IMG/VR virus record: IMGVR_UViG_3300034096_000471
Coordinates: 1 to 24,449 of that record
DNA: 24,449 bases
Direction: 5' to 3' (one strand)
Source: a virus
Of this stretch, positions 14,865 through 23,519 are shown in pieces. The notes beneath the pieces were generated by a model. The model saw only the letters and a list, made by a program, of their open reading frames with translations, was not told the DNA's origin and made no database searches. The first letter of the stretch is position 1; every line of letters begins with the position of its first letter. Both the position numbers and the translations under genes were made by a program.

Positions 14865-16013
14865 ATGAATATTAAATTAGTAAAAGATACTATAAGTAAT
14901 GGTGAAATTGATGATCTTTGTAAATGGTTATCAACATATCCAAAATTAACAAAAGGATTATTAACAGAAGAGTTTGAACAAAAATGGTCTGAGTGGCAAG
15001 GAACCAAATATTCAGTATTTTTAAATTCTGGTTCTTCAGCTAATTTAGCTATGTTGTATGCATTAAAAATATCTAATAGATTAAAAAATAATAAAATCAT
15101 TTTACCATGTGTATCTTGGGTGACCACAATAAGTCCAGCAATTCAATTTGGAATGGAACCCATATTATGCGATACAGATATAGAAACACTTGGACTAGAT
15201 ATTGAATGTTTAGAAAAACTTTGTAAAGAAAATAATCCAGCATGTATAATGCTAGTACATGTATTAGGAATACCAAATAAATTAAAAGAAATAAAAGATA
15301 TTTGTAAAAAGTATGATATAATACTACTAGAAGATTCTTGTGAAAGTGTTGGATCTATAATTGATAATAAAAAAACTGGAACTTTTGGTTTAATGTCTTC
15401 ATTTTCTACTTATTATGGTCACCACCTTTCAACTATTGAAGGTGGATTTGTTTGTACCGATGATCATGAACTTTATGAAATATTAAAATCAATTAGATCA
15501 CATGGTTGGAGTAGGGATTTATCGGAAAAAACTAAAAAGAATTTACAAATGAATCATGATATAGATGATTTTAAAAATCTTTATACTTTTTATTATCCGG
15601 GTTTTAATTTAAGAGCAACTGAGGTTCAAGCTTTTTTAGGAATTAATCAATTAAAAACTGTAGATACAAAAAATAATAAAAGATATAAAAATTTGTTAAA
15701 ATATGATGAATTGATAGAAAATAGTTACTGGAAATACAAACCTTCAGGTTTTGTTAGTAATTTTGCATATCCAATAATACACCCATTAAAAAGTAAATTA
15801 GTAGAATCTCTTATAAAGGCTAAAATTGAATGTAGACCATTAATATGTGGTAGTATGTCTAGACAACCTTTTTATTATAAAAAATACGGATTTAAAATGT
15901 ATCCATTTTCAGATATAATACATGATTATGGATTGTATCTACCAAATAACCCTGATATGTCAGAAAATGAAATAGAATATGTTGCAAATATAGTTAATGA
16001 AAATATAAACTGA
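14865..16013 (+). CDS. ColD-like GDP-4-keto-6-deoxymannose 3-dehydratase (DegT family, His for Lys)
   Basis: PLP/PMP enzyme of the DegT/DnrJ/EryC1/StrS family, 382 residues. Family landmarks are LNSGSSANLAMLYAL (53-67), LEDSCESVGS (155-164, with Asp157 for the pyridine nitrogen) and STYYGHHLSTIEGG (181-194). In ordinary family aminotransferases the last motif holds the Schiff-base Lys; here that position is His186. This replacement defines the 3-dehydratases ColD and E1, which use PMP to remove the C3 hydroxyl of a 4-keto-6-deoxy sugar. ColD acts on GDP-4-keto-6-deoxymannose, the product of Gmd, which is also encoded here, and the next gene is an Fcl/ColC-type reductase. GDP-L-colitose (or a related 3,6-dideoxyhexose) is therefore a likely product. 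GDP linkage is inferred from context. Confidence 0.83.
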   Translation: MNIKLVKDTISNGEIDDLCKWLSTYPKLTKGLLTEEFEQKWSEWQGTKYSVFLNSGSSANLAMLYALKISNRLKNNKIILPCVSWVTTISPAIQFGMEPILCDTDIETLGLDIECLEKLCKENNPACIMLVHVLGIPNKLKEIKDICKKYDIILLEDSCESVGSIIDNKKTGTFGLMSSFSTYYGHHLSTIEGGFVCTDDHELYEILKSIRSHGWSRDLSEKTKKNLQMNHDIDDFKNLYTFYYPGFNLRATEVQAFLGINQLKTVDTKNNKRYKNLLKYDELIENSYWKYKPSGFVSNFAYPIIHPLKSKLVESLIKAKIECRPLICGSMSRQPFYYKKYGFKMYPFSDIIHDYGLYLPNNPDMSENEIEYVANIVNENIN

Positions 16014-16020
16014 GGATAAT

Positions 16021-16962
16021 ATGGAAAAAAATTCAAAAATTTTTGTAGCCGGTCATAATGGATTAGTTGGTTCTGCTTTAGTGAGAAAATTAAAAAATGA
16101 GGGATATGACAATATAATAACACGATCCAAAAGTGAATTAGATCTTAGAGATCAATTATCTGTATCATATTTCTTTTCTAAAGAAAAACCCGAATATGTT
16201 TTTTTGAGTGCAGCTAAAGTTGGTGGTATAGGATGGAATCAACAATGTCCTGCAGATTTTATATATGATAACTTACAAATACAGAATAACGTTATTCACT
16301 ATTCTTATATAAACAATGTAAAAAAATTATTATTTTTGGGTTCGGCGTGTATATATCCTAAAATCACACCACAACCTATAAAAGAAGAATATCTTTTGAC
16401 CAGTGAACTTGAACCAACAAATGAAGGTTATGCTTTATCTAAAATTGTTGGTTTAAAGATGTGTCAGTATTATAGTAAACAATATGGATTTAATGCTATC
16501 TCTTTAATGCCAACAAATTTATATGGTAATAATGATAATTTTAATATTGAAAAATGTCATGTGATTCCTGCAATGATACGAAAATTTATTGATGCTAAAG
16601 AATCAAATAAAACCAGTGTTACATGTTTTGGAGATGGAACTCCAACAAGAGAATTTTTATATTCTGATGATCTTGCAGATGCTTGTTTATTTTTAATGAA
16701 TAGTTACGATTCATCTGATATAATAAATGTAGGATCTAATGAAGAAATCACTATTAAAACTTTAGCAGAAACAATTAAAAAACATGTTGGATATTCTGGA
16801 GAAATATTATGGGATTCAAGTAAACCAAATGGAACGCCACTAAGAAAAATATGTAATAAAAAAATAAATAATTTAGGATGGTATTCTCAGACATCTCTAG
16901 ATAATGGAATAAAATCAACAATAGATTGGTTTAATAAAAATTACCAAAAGGCAAGAAAATAA
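16021..16962 (+). CDS. fcl: GDP-L-fucose synthase-type 3,5-epimerase/4-reductase (Fcl/WcaG or ColC-like)
   Basis: Extended short-chain dehydrogenase, 313 residues, converting GDP-4-keto-6-deoxymannose to GDP-L-fucose with NADPH. The NADP motif is GHNGLVGS (11-18). The catalytic set matches E. coli Fcl with an offset of one: S108, Y137 and K141 (YALSK), plus the epimerisation residues C110 (SACIYP) and H180 (CHVIPA). The N-D-N-F-N motif before H180 is also typical. It directly follows the ColD-like gene (7 bases) with the ribosome site GAGGA before the ATG, so it may instead, or also, act as ColC and reduce the dideoxy intermediate to GDP-L-colitose. Sequence alone cannot decide between these. 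Its stop overlaps the next start as TAATG. Confidence 0.92.
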   Translation: MEKNSKIFVAGHNGLVGSALVRKLKNEGYDNIITRSKSELDLRDQLSVSYFFSKEKPEYVFLSAAKVGGIGWNQQCPADFIYDNLQIQNNVIHYSYINNVKKLLFLGSACIYPKITPQPIKEEYLLTSELEPTNEGYALSKIVGLKMCQYYSKQYGFNAISLMPTNLYGNNDNFNIEKCHVIPAMIRKFIDAKESNKTSVTCFGDGTPTREFLYSDDLADACLFLMNSYDSSDIINVGSNEEITIKTLAETIKKHVGYSGEILWDSSKPNGTPLRKICNKKINNLGWYSQTSLDNGIKSTIDWFNKNYQKARK

Positions 16963-17528
16963 TGATTTCATATTCGCAACCAGGATCAAAACAAGACTTA
17001 TGGGTACTAAAAACTCTTAATAATCAAAAAAATGGAATTTTTATAGATATTGGTTGTGCTACTCCATTTTATTTAAGTAATACTGCTTCTTTAGAAAAAT
17101 ATCATAATTGGACTGGACTTGCTTTTGATATTAATTTTTCTAATTCTGATTATATTAATAGTGATTTAAATGAATATAGGGGAACTGAATATAATAATTG
17201 GAATTTATCAAGAAAAAACACAAAAACATATGAAGGAAATGCTTTAACTTTTGATTATTTAAAAATTTTTAAAGAAAATAATATTCCTCCAATTATTGAT
17301 TATTTGTCAATTGATTTAGAGCCACCTGAAGTTACTTTAGAAGCATTTAAAAAATTACCACATGATGTATATAAATTTAAAACAATAACATTTGAGCATG
17401 ATGCATATGCACGATCAAAAGAATGGTTAGATCAAACTAGAACTATTATAACAAGTTATGGTTATCTATTGGTAGAAACTACAGAACAAGATGATTTTTA
17501 TATATTATCTGCACAACAATTAAAATGA
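16962..17528 (+). CDS. FkbM-like SAM-dependent methyltransferase
   Basis: A 188-residue protein with a class I methyltransferase core: GIFIDIGCATPFYLSNTASL (25-44) is motif I for SAM binding, GLAFDI (52-57) gives the acidic residue after strand 2, and IDYLSIDLEPPEVTLEAF has the D-x-E pattern typical of the FkbM family. Short FkbM-like enzymes are common in sugar clusters, where they O-methylate glycans. It lies between the Fcl gene (1-base overlap) and the epimerase (4-base overlap), so it is clearly part of this operon. The substrate is unknown; a sugar hydroxyl is the best guess. Confidence 0.75.
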   Translation: MISYSQPGSKQDLWVLKTLNNQKNGIFIDIGCATPFYLSNTASLEKYHNWTGLAFDINFSNSDYINSDLNEYRGTEYNNWNLSRKNTKTYEGNALTFDYLKIFKENNIPPIIDYLSIDLEPPEVTLEAFKKLPHDVYKFKTITFEHDAYARSKEWLDQTRTIITSYGYLLVETTEQDDFYILSAQQLK

Positions 17529-18430
17529 ATTACTTAATAACAGGTGGATGTGGTTTTATCGGTTCACATATTGTTGATAGGCTAATAAATGAAGGTCATA
17601 AAGTTACAGTGATCGATAATTTATCTTCTGATGCACATGAGAAATTTTATTATAATTTCAAAGCATCATACTATCATTATAGTGTAATTGATTATGAACA
17701 ATGTGCTGATGTATTTAATAAGACTAAACCAGATTATGTCTTGCACTTGGCAGCAGAAGCACGTATTCAAAATTGTATAGCAGACCCAACTTTAGCATTT
17801 CAAACCAATTTAACTGGAACGCTTAATATTCTTGCTTTAGCTAAAAAGTATAAAGTAAAACGACTGGTTCTTTCTACTACTTCTGCAATATATGGTTTAA
17901 CTAATACAGGGTTGTTAAACGAAGAAATGTCACCAGATTGCTTAAATGCTTATTCTTTGAGTAAATATCAAGCTGAACAAGTTTGTAAAATGTATAGTAA
18001 CATGTATAATTTAGACACAGTTTGCTTACGTTATTTTAATGTATATGGTCCACACCAACCAACAAAAGGTCCATATGCTCCTGTAATTGGTGTATTCAGC
18101 AGACAAAAACAAGCAGGACAAAAGTTAACTATTGTTGGAGATGGTAAGCAAACTAGAGACTATGTTCACGTATCTGATGTAGTTGATGCAAATATAAAGG
18201 CAGCAATTCATTCTAATAAATTAAATGGAGAAGTTTTTAATGTTGGAACTAGTAAAAATTATTCTGTAAACTGGATAGCATCTCAGATTGAAAATAATCC
18301 TAATAATATAATGTATATACCACCAAGAGTAGGAGAAGTTCATGATACGATTGCAGATAATTCAAAAATTATTACTACTTTAAATTGGACTCCTACAATT
18401 AGTTTAGATGAATATATTAAATGTATTTAA
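17525..18430 (+). CDS. NAD-dependent sugar-nucleotide epimerase/dehydratase (GalE-like)
   Basis: Extended SDR enzyme, 301 residues. It begins with the Rossmann motif ITGGCGFIGSH (G7, G10, G13). D31 in VIDNLSS suggests NAD(H) preference. HLAAEAR, LSTTSAIYG and YSLSKYQAE (Y143, K147) follow, then LRYFNVYGPHQ, and DGKQTRDYVHVSDV near the substrate site. This is the pattern of UDP-glucose/UDP-GlcNAc 4-epimerases and relatives, so it probably interconverts UDP-hexoses for a neighbouring transferase, but a 4-epimerase or 4,6-dehydratase of another sugar cannot be ruled out. It is the last gene of the first sugar block, 39 bases before gp55, and that gap holds the gp55 promoter. Confidence 0.88.
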   Translation: MNYLITGGCGFIGSHIVDRLINEGHKVTVIDNLSSDAHEKFYYNFKASYYHYSVIDYEQCADVFNKTKPDYVLHLAAEARIQNCIADPTLAFQTNLTGTLNILALAKKYKVKRLVLSTTSAIYGLTNTGLLNEEMSPDCLNAYSLSKYQAEQVCKMYSNMYNLDTVCLRYFNVYGPHQPTKGPYAPVIGVFSRQKQAGQKLTIVGDGKQTRDYVHVSDVVDANIKAAIHSNKLNGEVFNVGTSKNYSVNWIASQIENNPNNIMYIPPRVGEVHDTIADNSKIITTLNWTPTISLDEYIKCI

Positions 18431-18435
18431 TTATC

Positions 18436-18463
18436 TTGCAATACCTTAAATATAGGATATAAT
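18436..18463 (+). promoter_or_regulatory. Early promoter for gene 55, abutting its GTG
   Basis: TTGCAA at 18436-18441 (4 of 6 match to TTGACA), a 16-base spacer, then perfect TATAAT at 18458-18463. The predicted start, 7 bases after the -10 box, is 18470, the G of the gp55 start codon. It would let the late sigma factor be made early without reading through the sugar island. Confidence 0.72.
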
Positions 18464-18469
18464 ATATCT

Positions 18470-19039
18470 GTGAAAAACCCTCGTAAAAAGAAAGCATCAT
18501 CAGACGCAGATTACGTAAGTAATACTGACCTATACGCTGCTTTGATTGATTATCGTAAAAAGACTGATGAAGCAGAGAATGCTGGAAGAAAAAAACCCAA
18601 GTTACCAGATTTTATTGGTGAATGTATTTTAAAGATAGCATCTAGACTTTCATATCGTCCTAATTTTGCAAATTACCCATATAGAGAAGAGATGGTATCA
18701 GATGCCGTTTTAAACTGTATAACCTATATTGGTAATTTTGATCCAGCAAAGTCAACCAGCCCGTTTGGTTATTTAACCCAAATATGCTGGTTTTCTTTTG
18801 TTCGTATTATAAACAAAGAAAAGAAAGAAAAATATACTCAATACAAATATGCTGAACAACAAAATGATAAAGATTTTCATCATTGGTTCAATAAAGTATA
18901 TGCTGGTGTTGATATTGGTCGTAGAGATTTCTTTGGACTTACAGACTTAGATATGGATAGATTTGATATTATGTGTACCCCAAAGAAAACTAAAGGCAAA
19001 CGAACTCGCAAATCTAAAAAACCAACATTAGACATATGA
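18470..19039 (+). CDS. 55: Late-transcription sigma factor gp55
   Basis: Phage sigma factor that binds host RNA polymerase and recognises TATAAATA late promoters, helped in T4 by gp33 and the gp45 clamp. Its 189 residues compare with 185 in T4. Conserved parts follow the T4 order: YVSNTDLYAALIDYR at the N-terminus, YPYREEMVSDAVLNCITYIG with NFDPAKSTSPFGYLTQICW (sigma region 2-like, -10 recognition), then FVRIINKEKKEKYTQYKYAE. The C-terminus is basic (KKTKGKRTRKSKK). The start is GTG; no alternative Met occurs before the conserved region. It sits alone between two blocks of sugar genes, and its stop overlaps the next ATG by 4 bases. Targets (TATAAATA boxes) are present in this window. Confidence 0.95.
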   Translation: MKNPRKKKASSDADYVSNTDLYAALIDYRKKTDEAENAGRKKPKLPDFIGECILKIASRLSYRPNFANYPYREEMVSDAVLNCITYIGNFDPAKSTSPFGYLTQICWFSFVRIINKEKKEKYTQYKYAEQQNDKDFHHWFNKVYAGVDIGRRDFFGLTDLDMDRFDIMCTPKKTKGKRTRKSKKPTLDI

Positions 19040-19680
19040 AAAATTTATTAATTCCTAAAAAAACAATATTTGAAAAACAAAGATTTGGTAATAACCGAGA
19101 TGGTGGTTATATCTTTGCAAAAACTCCAATTAAAAATCAAACAATTTATGGATTTGGTGTAGATAATGATATTACATGTGAAAGTGAATTACAAAAATAT
19201 TTTTCTGGAACAGTAAATTTATTTGATGGTACGTGTGATTTTAATAAAGAGTTACCTTTAAATATTACCTATAATAAAATAAATATTACAAAAGACAATA
19301 TTAATGATATTTTAAATTCAAATTCTCCTATGATTGTAAAAATGGATATAGAAGGATCTGAATATGAATGTTTACATTGTATGGAAGAAAACATATTACA
19401 AAATATTGAACAATTAATTATAGAATTTCATTTACATCATTTTAGTCTTGATTATTTTTATAATATAATTCTTAAGTTAACTAAAACGCATAAAATATTT
19501 CATATTCATGGAAATAATTGTTGTGGTCTATTAGATGGAATTCCAACAGTAGTTGAATTATCGTTTATTAATAAAAATTTATGCAATTTAGACGAAAATG
19601 ATAATAATATGTATCCAGATTCAAAATTAGATTTTAAAAATCTTGATGATAGAGATGAATTGTTTTTTAAATGGTGGTAA
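19036..19680 (+). CDS. FkbM-like methyltransferase (second copy type)
   Basis: A 214-residue protein. [11 protein letters not shown] and [17 protein letters not shown] (37-53) form the N-terminal part and SAM motif region, and [14 protein letters not shown] (100-113) is the FkbM hallmark D-I-E-G-S-E. A His-rich stretch follows ([13 protein letters not shown]). It is not closely similar to the 188-residue methyltransferase in this window, so it is not a simple duplicate. It starts inside the gp55 stop (ATGA) and ends 7 bases before Gmd. Glycan or sugar O-methylation is the likely role from family and context; the substrate is unknown. Confidence 0.8.
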   Translation: MKNLLIPKKTIFEKQRFGNNRDGGYIFAKTPIKNQTIYGFGVDNDITCESELQKYFSGTVNLFDGTCDFNKELPLNITYNKINITKDNINDILNSNSPMIVKMDIEGSEYECLHCMEENILQNIEQLIIEFHLHHFSLDYFYNIILKLTKTHKIFHIHGNNCCGLLDGIPTVVELSFINKNLCNLDENDNNMYPDSKLDFKNLDDRDELFFKWW

Positions 19681-19687
19681 TTTATAT

Positions 19688-20710
19688 ATGAAAAAAATAG
19701 CACTTATTACTGGAATTTCTGGACAAGACGGAAGTTATCTTACGGACCTGTTGTTATCTAAAGGATATGAGGTTCATGGATTAATTCGTCGAAGTTCTTC
19801 ATTTAATACTGGAAGATTGGAACATCATATTGAAAATGAAGAAGTTTATAATAAAACATTATTTCTTCATTACGGAGATATGAATGATTTTACAAGTATA
19901 TACAATATTCTTTTAAAACACAATCCAATTGAGATTTATAATCTTGCAGCACAGAGCCATGTAAGACTATCCTTTGACATGCCTGTATATACTGGAGAGG
20001 TGGATGCGATTGGAACAACTAATATTTTAGAAGCTATAAGATCTTATCAAGATCATAGTGGTAATAAAATTCGTTACTACCAAGCATCTAGTAGTGAAAT
20101 GTTTGGAAAAGTTCAAGAAGTTCCTCAAAAAGAAACTACTCCTTTCTATCCTCGATCACCATATGGTTGTGCTAAAGCATACAGTCATTATATGACTGTA
20201 AATTATAGAGAAAGTTATAATATGCATGCCTCATGTGGTATTCTATTCAATCATGAAAGTCCCCGTCGAGGTGAAACTTTTGTAACTAGAAAAATTACTA
20301 GGGCTGTAGGTAGAATTTCTCAGGGTTTACAAACAGAATTGAGATTAGGAAATCTAGATTCTTTTAGAGATTGGGGGTATGCAGGCGATTATGTTGAAGC
20401 AATGTGGTTAATGTTACAACAAGATCTTCCTGATGATTATATTATTGCAACAGGAAAAATGATTTCTGTAAAAGAATTTTGTGAATATGCATTTAGTTTA
20501 GTTGGTCTAGATTATAAAAAGTATGTAATCATAGATCCAAAATATTTCAGACCTACTGAAGTTGATGAATTATTAGGTGATTCTAGTAAAGCTAAAGAAA
20601 AATTATTATGGGAACCAAAAACTGATGTATACAGTTTAGCAAAAATGATGGTTGATGTGGATACCAATCTGGCAAAAGAAGAATTGTTAATTCGTAATTT
20701 AATTAAATAA
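19688..20710 (+). CDS. gmd: GDP-mannose 4,6-dehydratase
   Basis: Converts GDP-D-mannose to GDP-4-keto-6-deoxymannose, the shared precursor of GDP-fucose, GDP-colitose and GDP-perosamine. It has the family signature throughout: [19 protein letters not shown] at the N-terminus, [29 protein letters not shown] (S135 and E137), YGCAKAY (Y159, K163), [18 protein letters not shown] and [13 protein letters not shown]. The 340-residue length is near the usual 345-370. The frame is open from 19643, but ATG 19688 begins at the first strand and avoids overlapping the methyltransferase, so I chose it. It is split from the ColD-like and Fcl genes by gp55 and lies 4 bases before gp47. Confidence 0.95.
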   Translation: MKKIALITGISGQDGSYLTDLLLSKGYEVHGLIRRSSSFNTGRLEHHIENEEVYNKTLFLHYGDMNDFTSIYNILLKHNPIEIYNLAAQSHVRLSFDMPVYTGEVDAIGTTNILEAIRSYQDHSGNKIRYYQASSSEMFGKVQEVPQKETTPFYPRSPYGCAKAYSHYMTVNYRESYNMHASCGILFNHESPRRGETFVTRKITRAVGRISQGLQTELRLGNLDSFRDWGYAGDYVEAMWLMLQQDLPDDYIIATGKMISVKEFCEYAFSLVGLDYKKYVIIDPKYFRPTEVDELLGDSSKAKEKLLWEPKTDVYSLAKMMVDVDTNLAKEELLIRNLIK

Positions 20711-20714
20711 ATTT

Positions 20715-21761
20715 ATGAAATCAATCATTCTTAACGATACCCACTTTGGGTATAAAGCAGATTCCCCAATAGTCTTGGAATACTTTCTGTCCTTCTTTGA
20801 GGGACAGTTATTTCCATATATTAAAGAAAACGATATTAAAATCATCTTTCATTTAGGTGATGTATTTGATCGTAGAAAATATATTAATTTTAAGACTCTT
20901 CAACAGGTTCGTACAAGGTTTTTTGAACCTCTTCAAGAACTTGGAGTAAAATGTATTGCCATCTGTGGCAACCACGATACATATTACAAGAATAATAATA
21001 CAGTCAATTCTTTACAAGAAATTGCACAACAGTATTCAAACTGGGAGATTCATTCAGAACCGACAGAGATTCAAACGTCTGCTGGTTGTGTAGCACTATT
21101 ACCTTGGATCAACCCAGAGAATGAGATTAAGTCAGCAGAGTTTATTACCAACACTACCTGCTCTATATTACTGGGACATTTAGAGTTGTGTGGCTTTCAG
21201 AGTATTCGCGGTATCTTTATTGAGCATGGCTATGACCCAAAACATTTTGACAAATTTGAATATGTTCTTACTGGGCATTATCACATTAAATCTAGCCGGG
21301 ATAATATACATTACCTGGGATCTCAGTACCAAATGGCTTTTTCAGACGTTTGGGAAGCCAAAGGGTTTCATGTCTTTGATTTTGCAGCAAGAACGCTTGA
21401 ATTTATCGAGAATCCAAAAAGGCTTTTCTATACGTTTGACTACGATGAAACCAACCCAGAAAAATTAGACTACTCAAAGTTTAAAGATACTTATGTTAAG
21501 ATCTTTATTAAAAACCGAACTAAAGGTCCTGCCTTTGAGAAGTACTTGGATAAGTTCTATGAAGCAGGAGTAGCAGAATTGTCTGTAACAGAAGATGTGA
21601 CTGCAAACCCAGATCTAGTCGCTGTTGATATTCATAAAGATACTTTACAGTTACTTCATGAAGAGATTGATACAGTTACTGAAAAGTCAATTAATAAAAA
21701 TGTACTTGCTGATATTATAAACACAGCATATAATACAGCCATGTCAAAGGATGAAGATTGA
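20715..21761 (+). CDS. 47: gp47, SbcD/Mre11-like recombination nuclease subunit
   Basis: Nuclease subunit of the gp46/gp47 complex (Rad50/Mre11 type), which resects DNA ends for recombination-dependent replication and degrades host DNA in T4. The metallophosphoesterase motifs are all present: N-D8-T-H10, GDVFDRR (48-54), GNHD (85-88), LGHLE (153-157) and TGHYH (186-190). Its 348 residues match T4 gp47 (339). The stop TGA overlaps the TTG start of gp46 (TTGA), a sign of coupled synthesis of the two subunits. A TAAATAA run just before the ATG is a poor late-promoter match, and I do not call it. Confidence 0.97.
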   Translation: MKSIILNDTHFGYKADSPIVLEYFLSFFEGQLFPYIKENDIKIIFHLGDVFDRRKYINFKTLQQVRTRFFEPLQELGVKCIAICGNHDTYYKNNNTVNSLQEIAQQYSNWEIHSEPTEIQTSAGCVALLPWINPENEIKSAEFITNTTCSILLGHLELCGFQSIRGIFIEHGYDPKHFDKFEYVLTGHYHIKSSRDNIHYLGSQYQMAFSDVWEAKGFHVFDFAARTLEFIENPKRLFYTFDYDETNPEKLDYSKFKDTYVKIFIKNRTKGPAFEKYLDKFYEAGVAELSVTEDVTANPDLVAVDIHKDTLQLLHEEIDTVTEKSINKNVLADIINTAYNTAMSKDED

Positions 21762-23479
21762 TAGATTTTCTAACAGTTCGTTTTAAAAACTTTGGTTCAT
21801 TTGGTAATAATTTTTCTGAGATCAAACTCGATAATTATAAAACCACTTTAGTCACAGGTACTAATGGGAATGGTAAGTCTTTTGCTCTATTAGACTCTCT
21901 GTGCTTTGGTTTGTTTGGAAAGCCATTTCGACCTATTAACATTCCACAACTCATTAATACGGTGAATGGTAAACAATGTGTTGTAGAAATTGAATTTAAG
22001 AAATCTAACTGCCATTTCCTAGTTCGCCGTGGTCTTGCACCAAAGTTATTTGAAATCTTTAAAGATGGAGAAATGCTCGACCAGAATGCTAAGACTAAAG
22101 ATTACCAAGAGATGTTTGAAGAAAATATTCTTGGATTTGACTATGCAGCATTCAAGCAGGTAGTTATTCTTGGCAAGTCTAACTTTGTTCCTTTCATGCA
22201 ATTGACTCCTGCTGAAAGACGTAAGATCATTGAAGGTCTTCTAAATCTTGATATTCTTGCTGATATGAATTTGTACGTTAAAGGACAACTATCAAGTCTT
22301 AAAGTTTCTCTTGGTGAACAAGAAAGTATGTTAAAGATTGTACATGAAAAGATTAAGTCTCAGAAAGAAGTATTAGAAACAATACAAACCACTGCAGTAG
22401 AAGAAATTAAGTCTATTGAAGTATCTATTCAAGATTATACAACTAAGATTGCCGATGACAATGTACTACAGGCAAAGCATGAAATAAATCTTAAAGATGT
22501 ATCTGCTAAACTTACCAAGAAGTTAACAAACCTAAGTGCTCTAAAAGATGTTCCTGCTATGTTAACCAAGGCAGAGGTATTGGAAGCAACATTAGTTGAA
22601 GAGATTGATTCTCTCAAAGAAAATGCATTATGCAAGTGCTGTGGTCAGAATCTACCTAAGTTTCAAAAAGAAAAACATATTCAAGATAAAGAATCTAAGT
22701 TAGAAGATTGCCGTAAAGCAATTGCCATTGCTACAAAGAAAAATGTAGAACTTTTAGAACTGCAAACTGAAGTAGAAGAACTGAAGACACTTAAACAAAA
22801 ATATCAATTAGAAAATAACGATATTTCATATCAAATTATCAGCAATCAATCTTCTCTTAGTTTTATGAAAAAAGAAAAGAATAAGAAGTTGGTTAATGAT
22901 AGTGAGACTACATTATTACAAAAAATTAAAGATGCAGAATTAGAAAAAGAAAATGCTACTAAGCAATTGGATGCATTAATCACAAAACAAATACACCATG
23001 ATATTGTCTATGATATACTCAAAGATGGCGGTCTTAAAAGCCGCATTATTGCACATTATGTTCCCATCATCAATGGACTCGTTAACAAGTTCCTCGGAAA
23101 ACTTAATCTATATGTTGACTTCACCATCGACGAAGAGTTCAAAGAAACAATTAAATCAAGATACCGAGATGCATTCTCATATTCCTCTTTCTCTGAGGGA
23201 GAAAAACAACGTATTGATTTAGCAATTCTATTAACTTGGCGTGAAGTTGCACGAATGAAGAACAGTCTCAACTGTAATCTATTAATATTTGATGAGATTC
23301 TAGACTCATCTCTAGATGCTGCAGGTACAGAAGCCTTTATGAAAATCTTGAATAAGATGACAAATAAATGTTCTATCTATATCATTAGTCACAAGGCAGA
23401 TCAATTAATTGATAAGTTTGATCAAAGCCTGCAGTTTGAAAAGAAAAACAATTTTTCAAAAATAAAAACAATAATATAA
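21758..23479 (+). CDS. 46: gp46, SbcC/Rad50-like recombination ATPase subunit
   Basis: SMC-type ATPase partner of gp47. Walker A is GTNGNGKS (34-41), followed by GLFGKPFRPI as in T4. The middle is a long coiled coil interrupted by a zinc hook, CKCCGQ (C292 and C295). The ABC signature is FSEGEKQ (478-484), Walker B LLIFDE (508-513), the D-loop SSLD and the switch His in IISHK. Its 573 residues compare with 560 in T4. The start is TTG at 21758: an in-frame stop lies one codon upstream, no ATG or GTG occurs before the conserved N-terminus, and AAAGGA at 21746-21751 gives a ribosome site 6 bases away. It ends 40 bases before the next gene. Confidence 0.97.
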   Translation: MIDFLTVRFKNFGSFGNNFSEIKLDNYKTTLVTGTNGNGKSFALLDSLCFGLFGKPFRPINIPQLINTVNGKQCVVEIEFKKSNCHFLVRRGLAPKLFEIFKDGEMLDQNAKTKDYQEMFEENILGFDYAAFKQVVILGKSNFVPFMQLTPAERRKIIEGLLNLDILADMNLYVKGQLSSLKVSLGEQESMLKIVHEKIKSQKEVLETIQTTAVEEIKSIEVSIQDYTTKIADDNVLQAKHEINLKDVSAKLTKKLTNLSALKDVPAMLTKAEVLEATLVEEIDSLKENALCKCCGQNLPKFQKEKHIQDKESKLEDCRKAIAIATKKNVELLELQTEVEELKTLKQKYQLENNDISYQIISNQSSLSFMKKEKNKKLVNDSETTLLQKIKDAELEKENATKQLDALITKQIHHDIVYDILKDGGLKSRIIAHYVPIINGLVNKFLGKLNLYVDFTIDEEFKETIKSRYRDAFSYSSFSEGEKQRIDLAILLTWREVARMKNSLNCNLLIFDEILDSSLDAAGTEAFMKILNKMTNKCSIYIISHKADQLIDKFDQSLQFEKKNNFSKIKTII

Positions 23480-23485
23480 ATATAG

Positions 23486-23513
23486 TTGACAAGTCTAACA
23501 ACGGAGTTATAAT
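23486..23513 (+). promoter_or_regulatory. Early promoter abutting the 50-residue ORF (gene 45 region)
   Basis: Perfect TTGACA (23486-23491) and TATAAT (23508-23513) with a 16-base spacer. The predicted start, 7 bases after the -10 box, is 23520, the A of the ATG. It would drive the small basic ORF, gp45 and gp44. Confidence 0.88.
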
Positions 23514-23519
23514 AGAGTC

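Noticed and set aside
19643-19687. Longer N-terminus for Gmd starting at ATG 19643
   Set aside because: It overlaps the methyltransferase and puts 15 non-conserved residues before the Rossmann strand; ATG 19688 fits the family.
20702-20709. ATTAAATA before gp47 as a late promoter abutting the ATG
   Set aside because: It lies 6 bases before the ATG, like the other late boxes, but matches only 6 of 8 positions in very AT-rich DNA; too weak to call.
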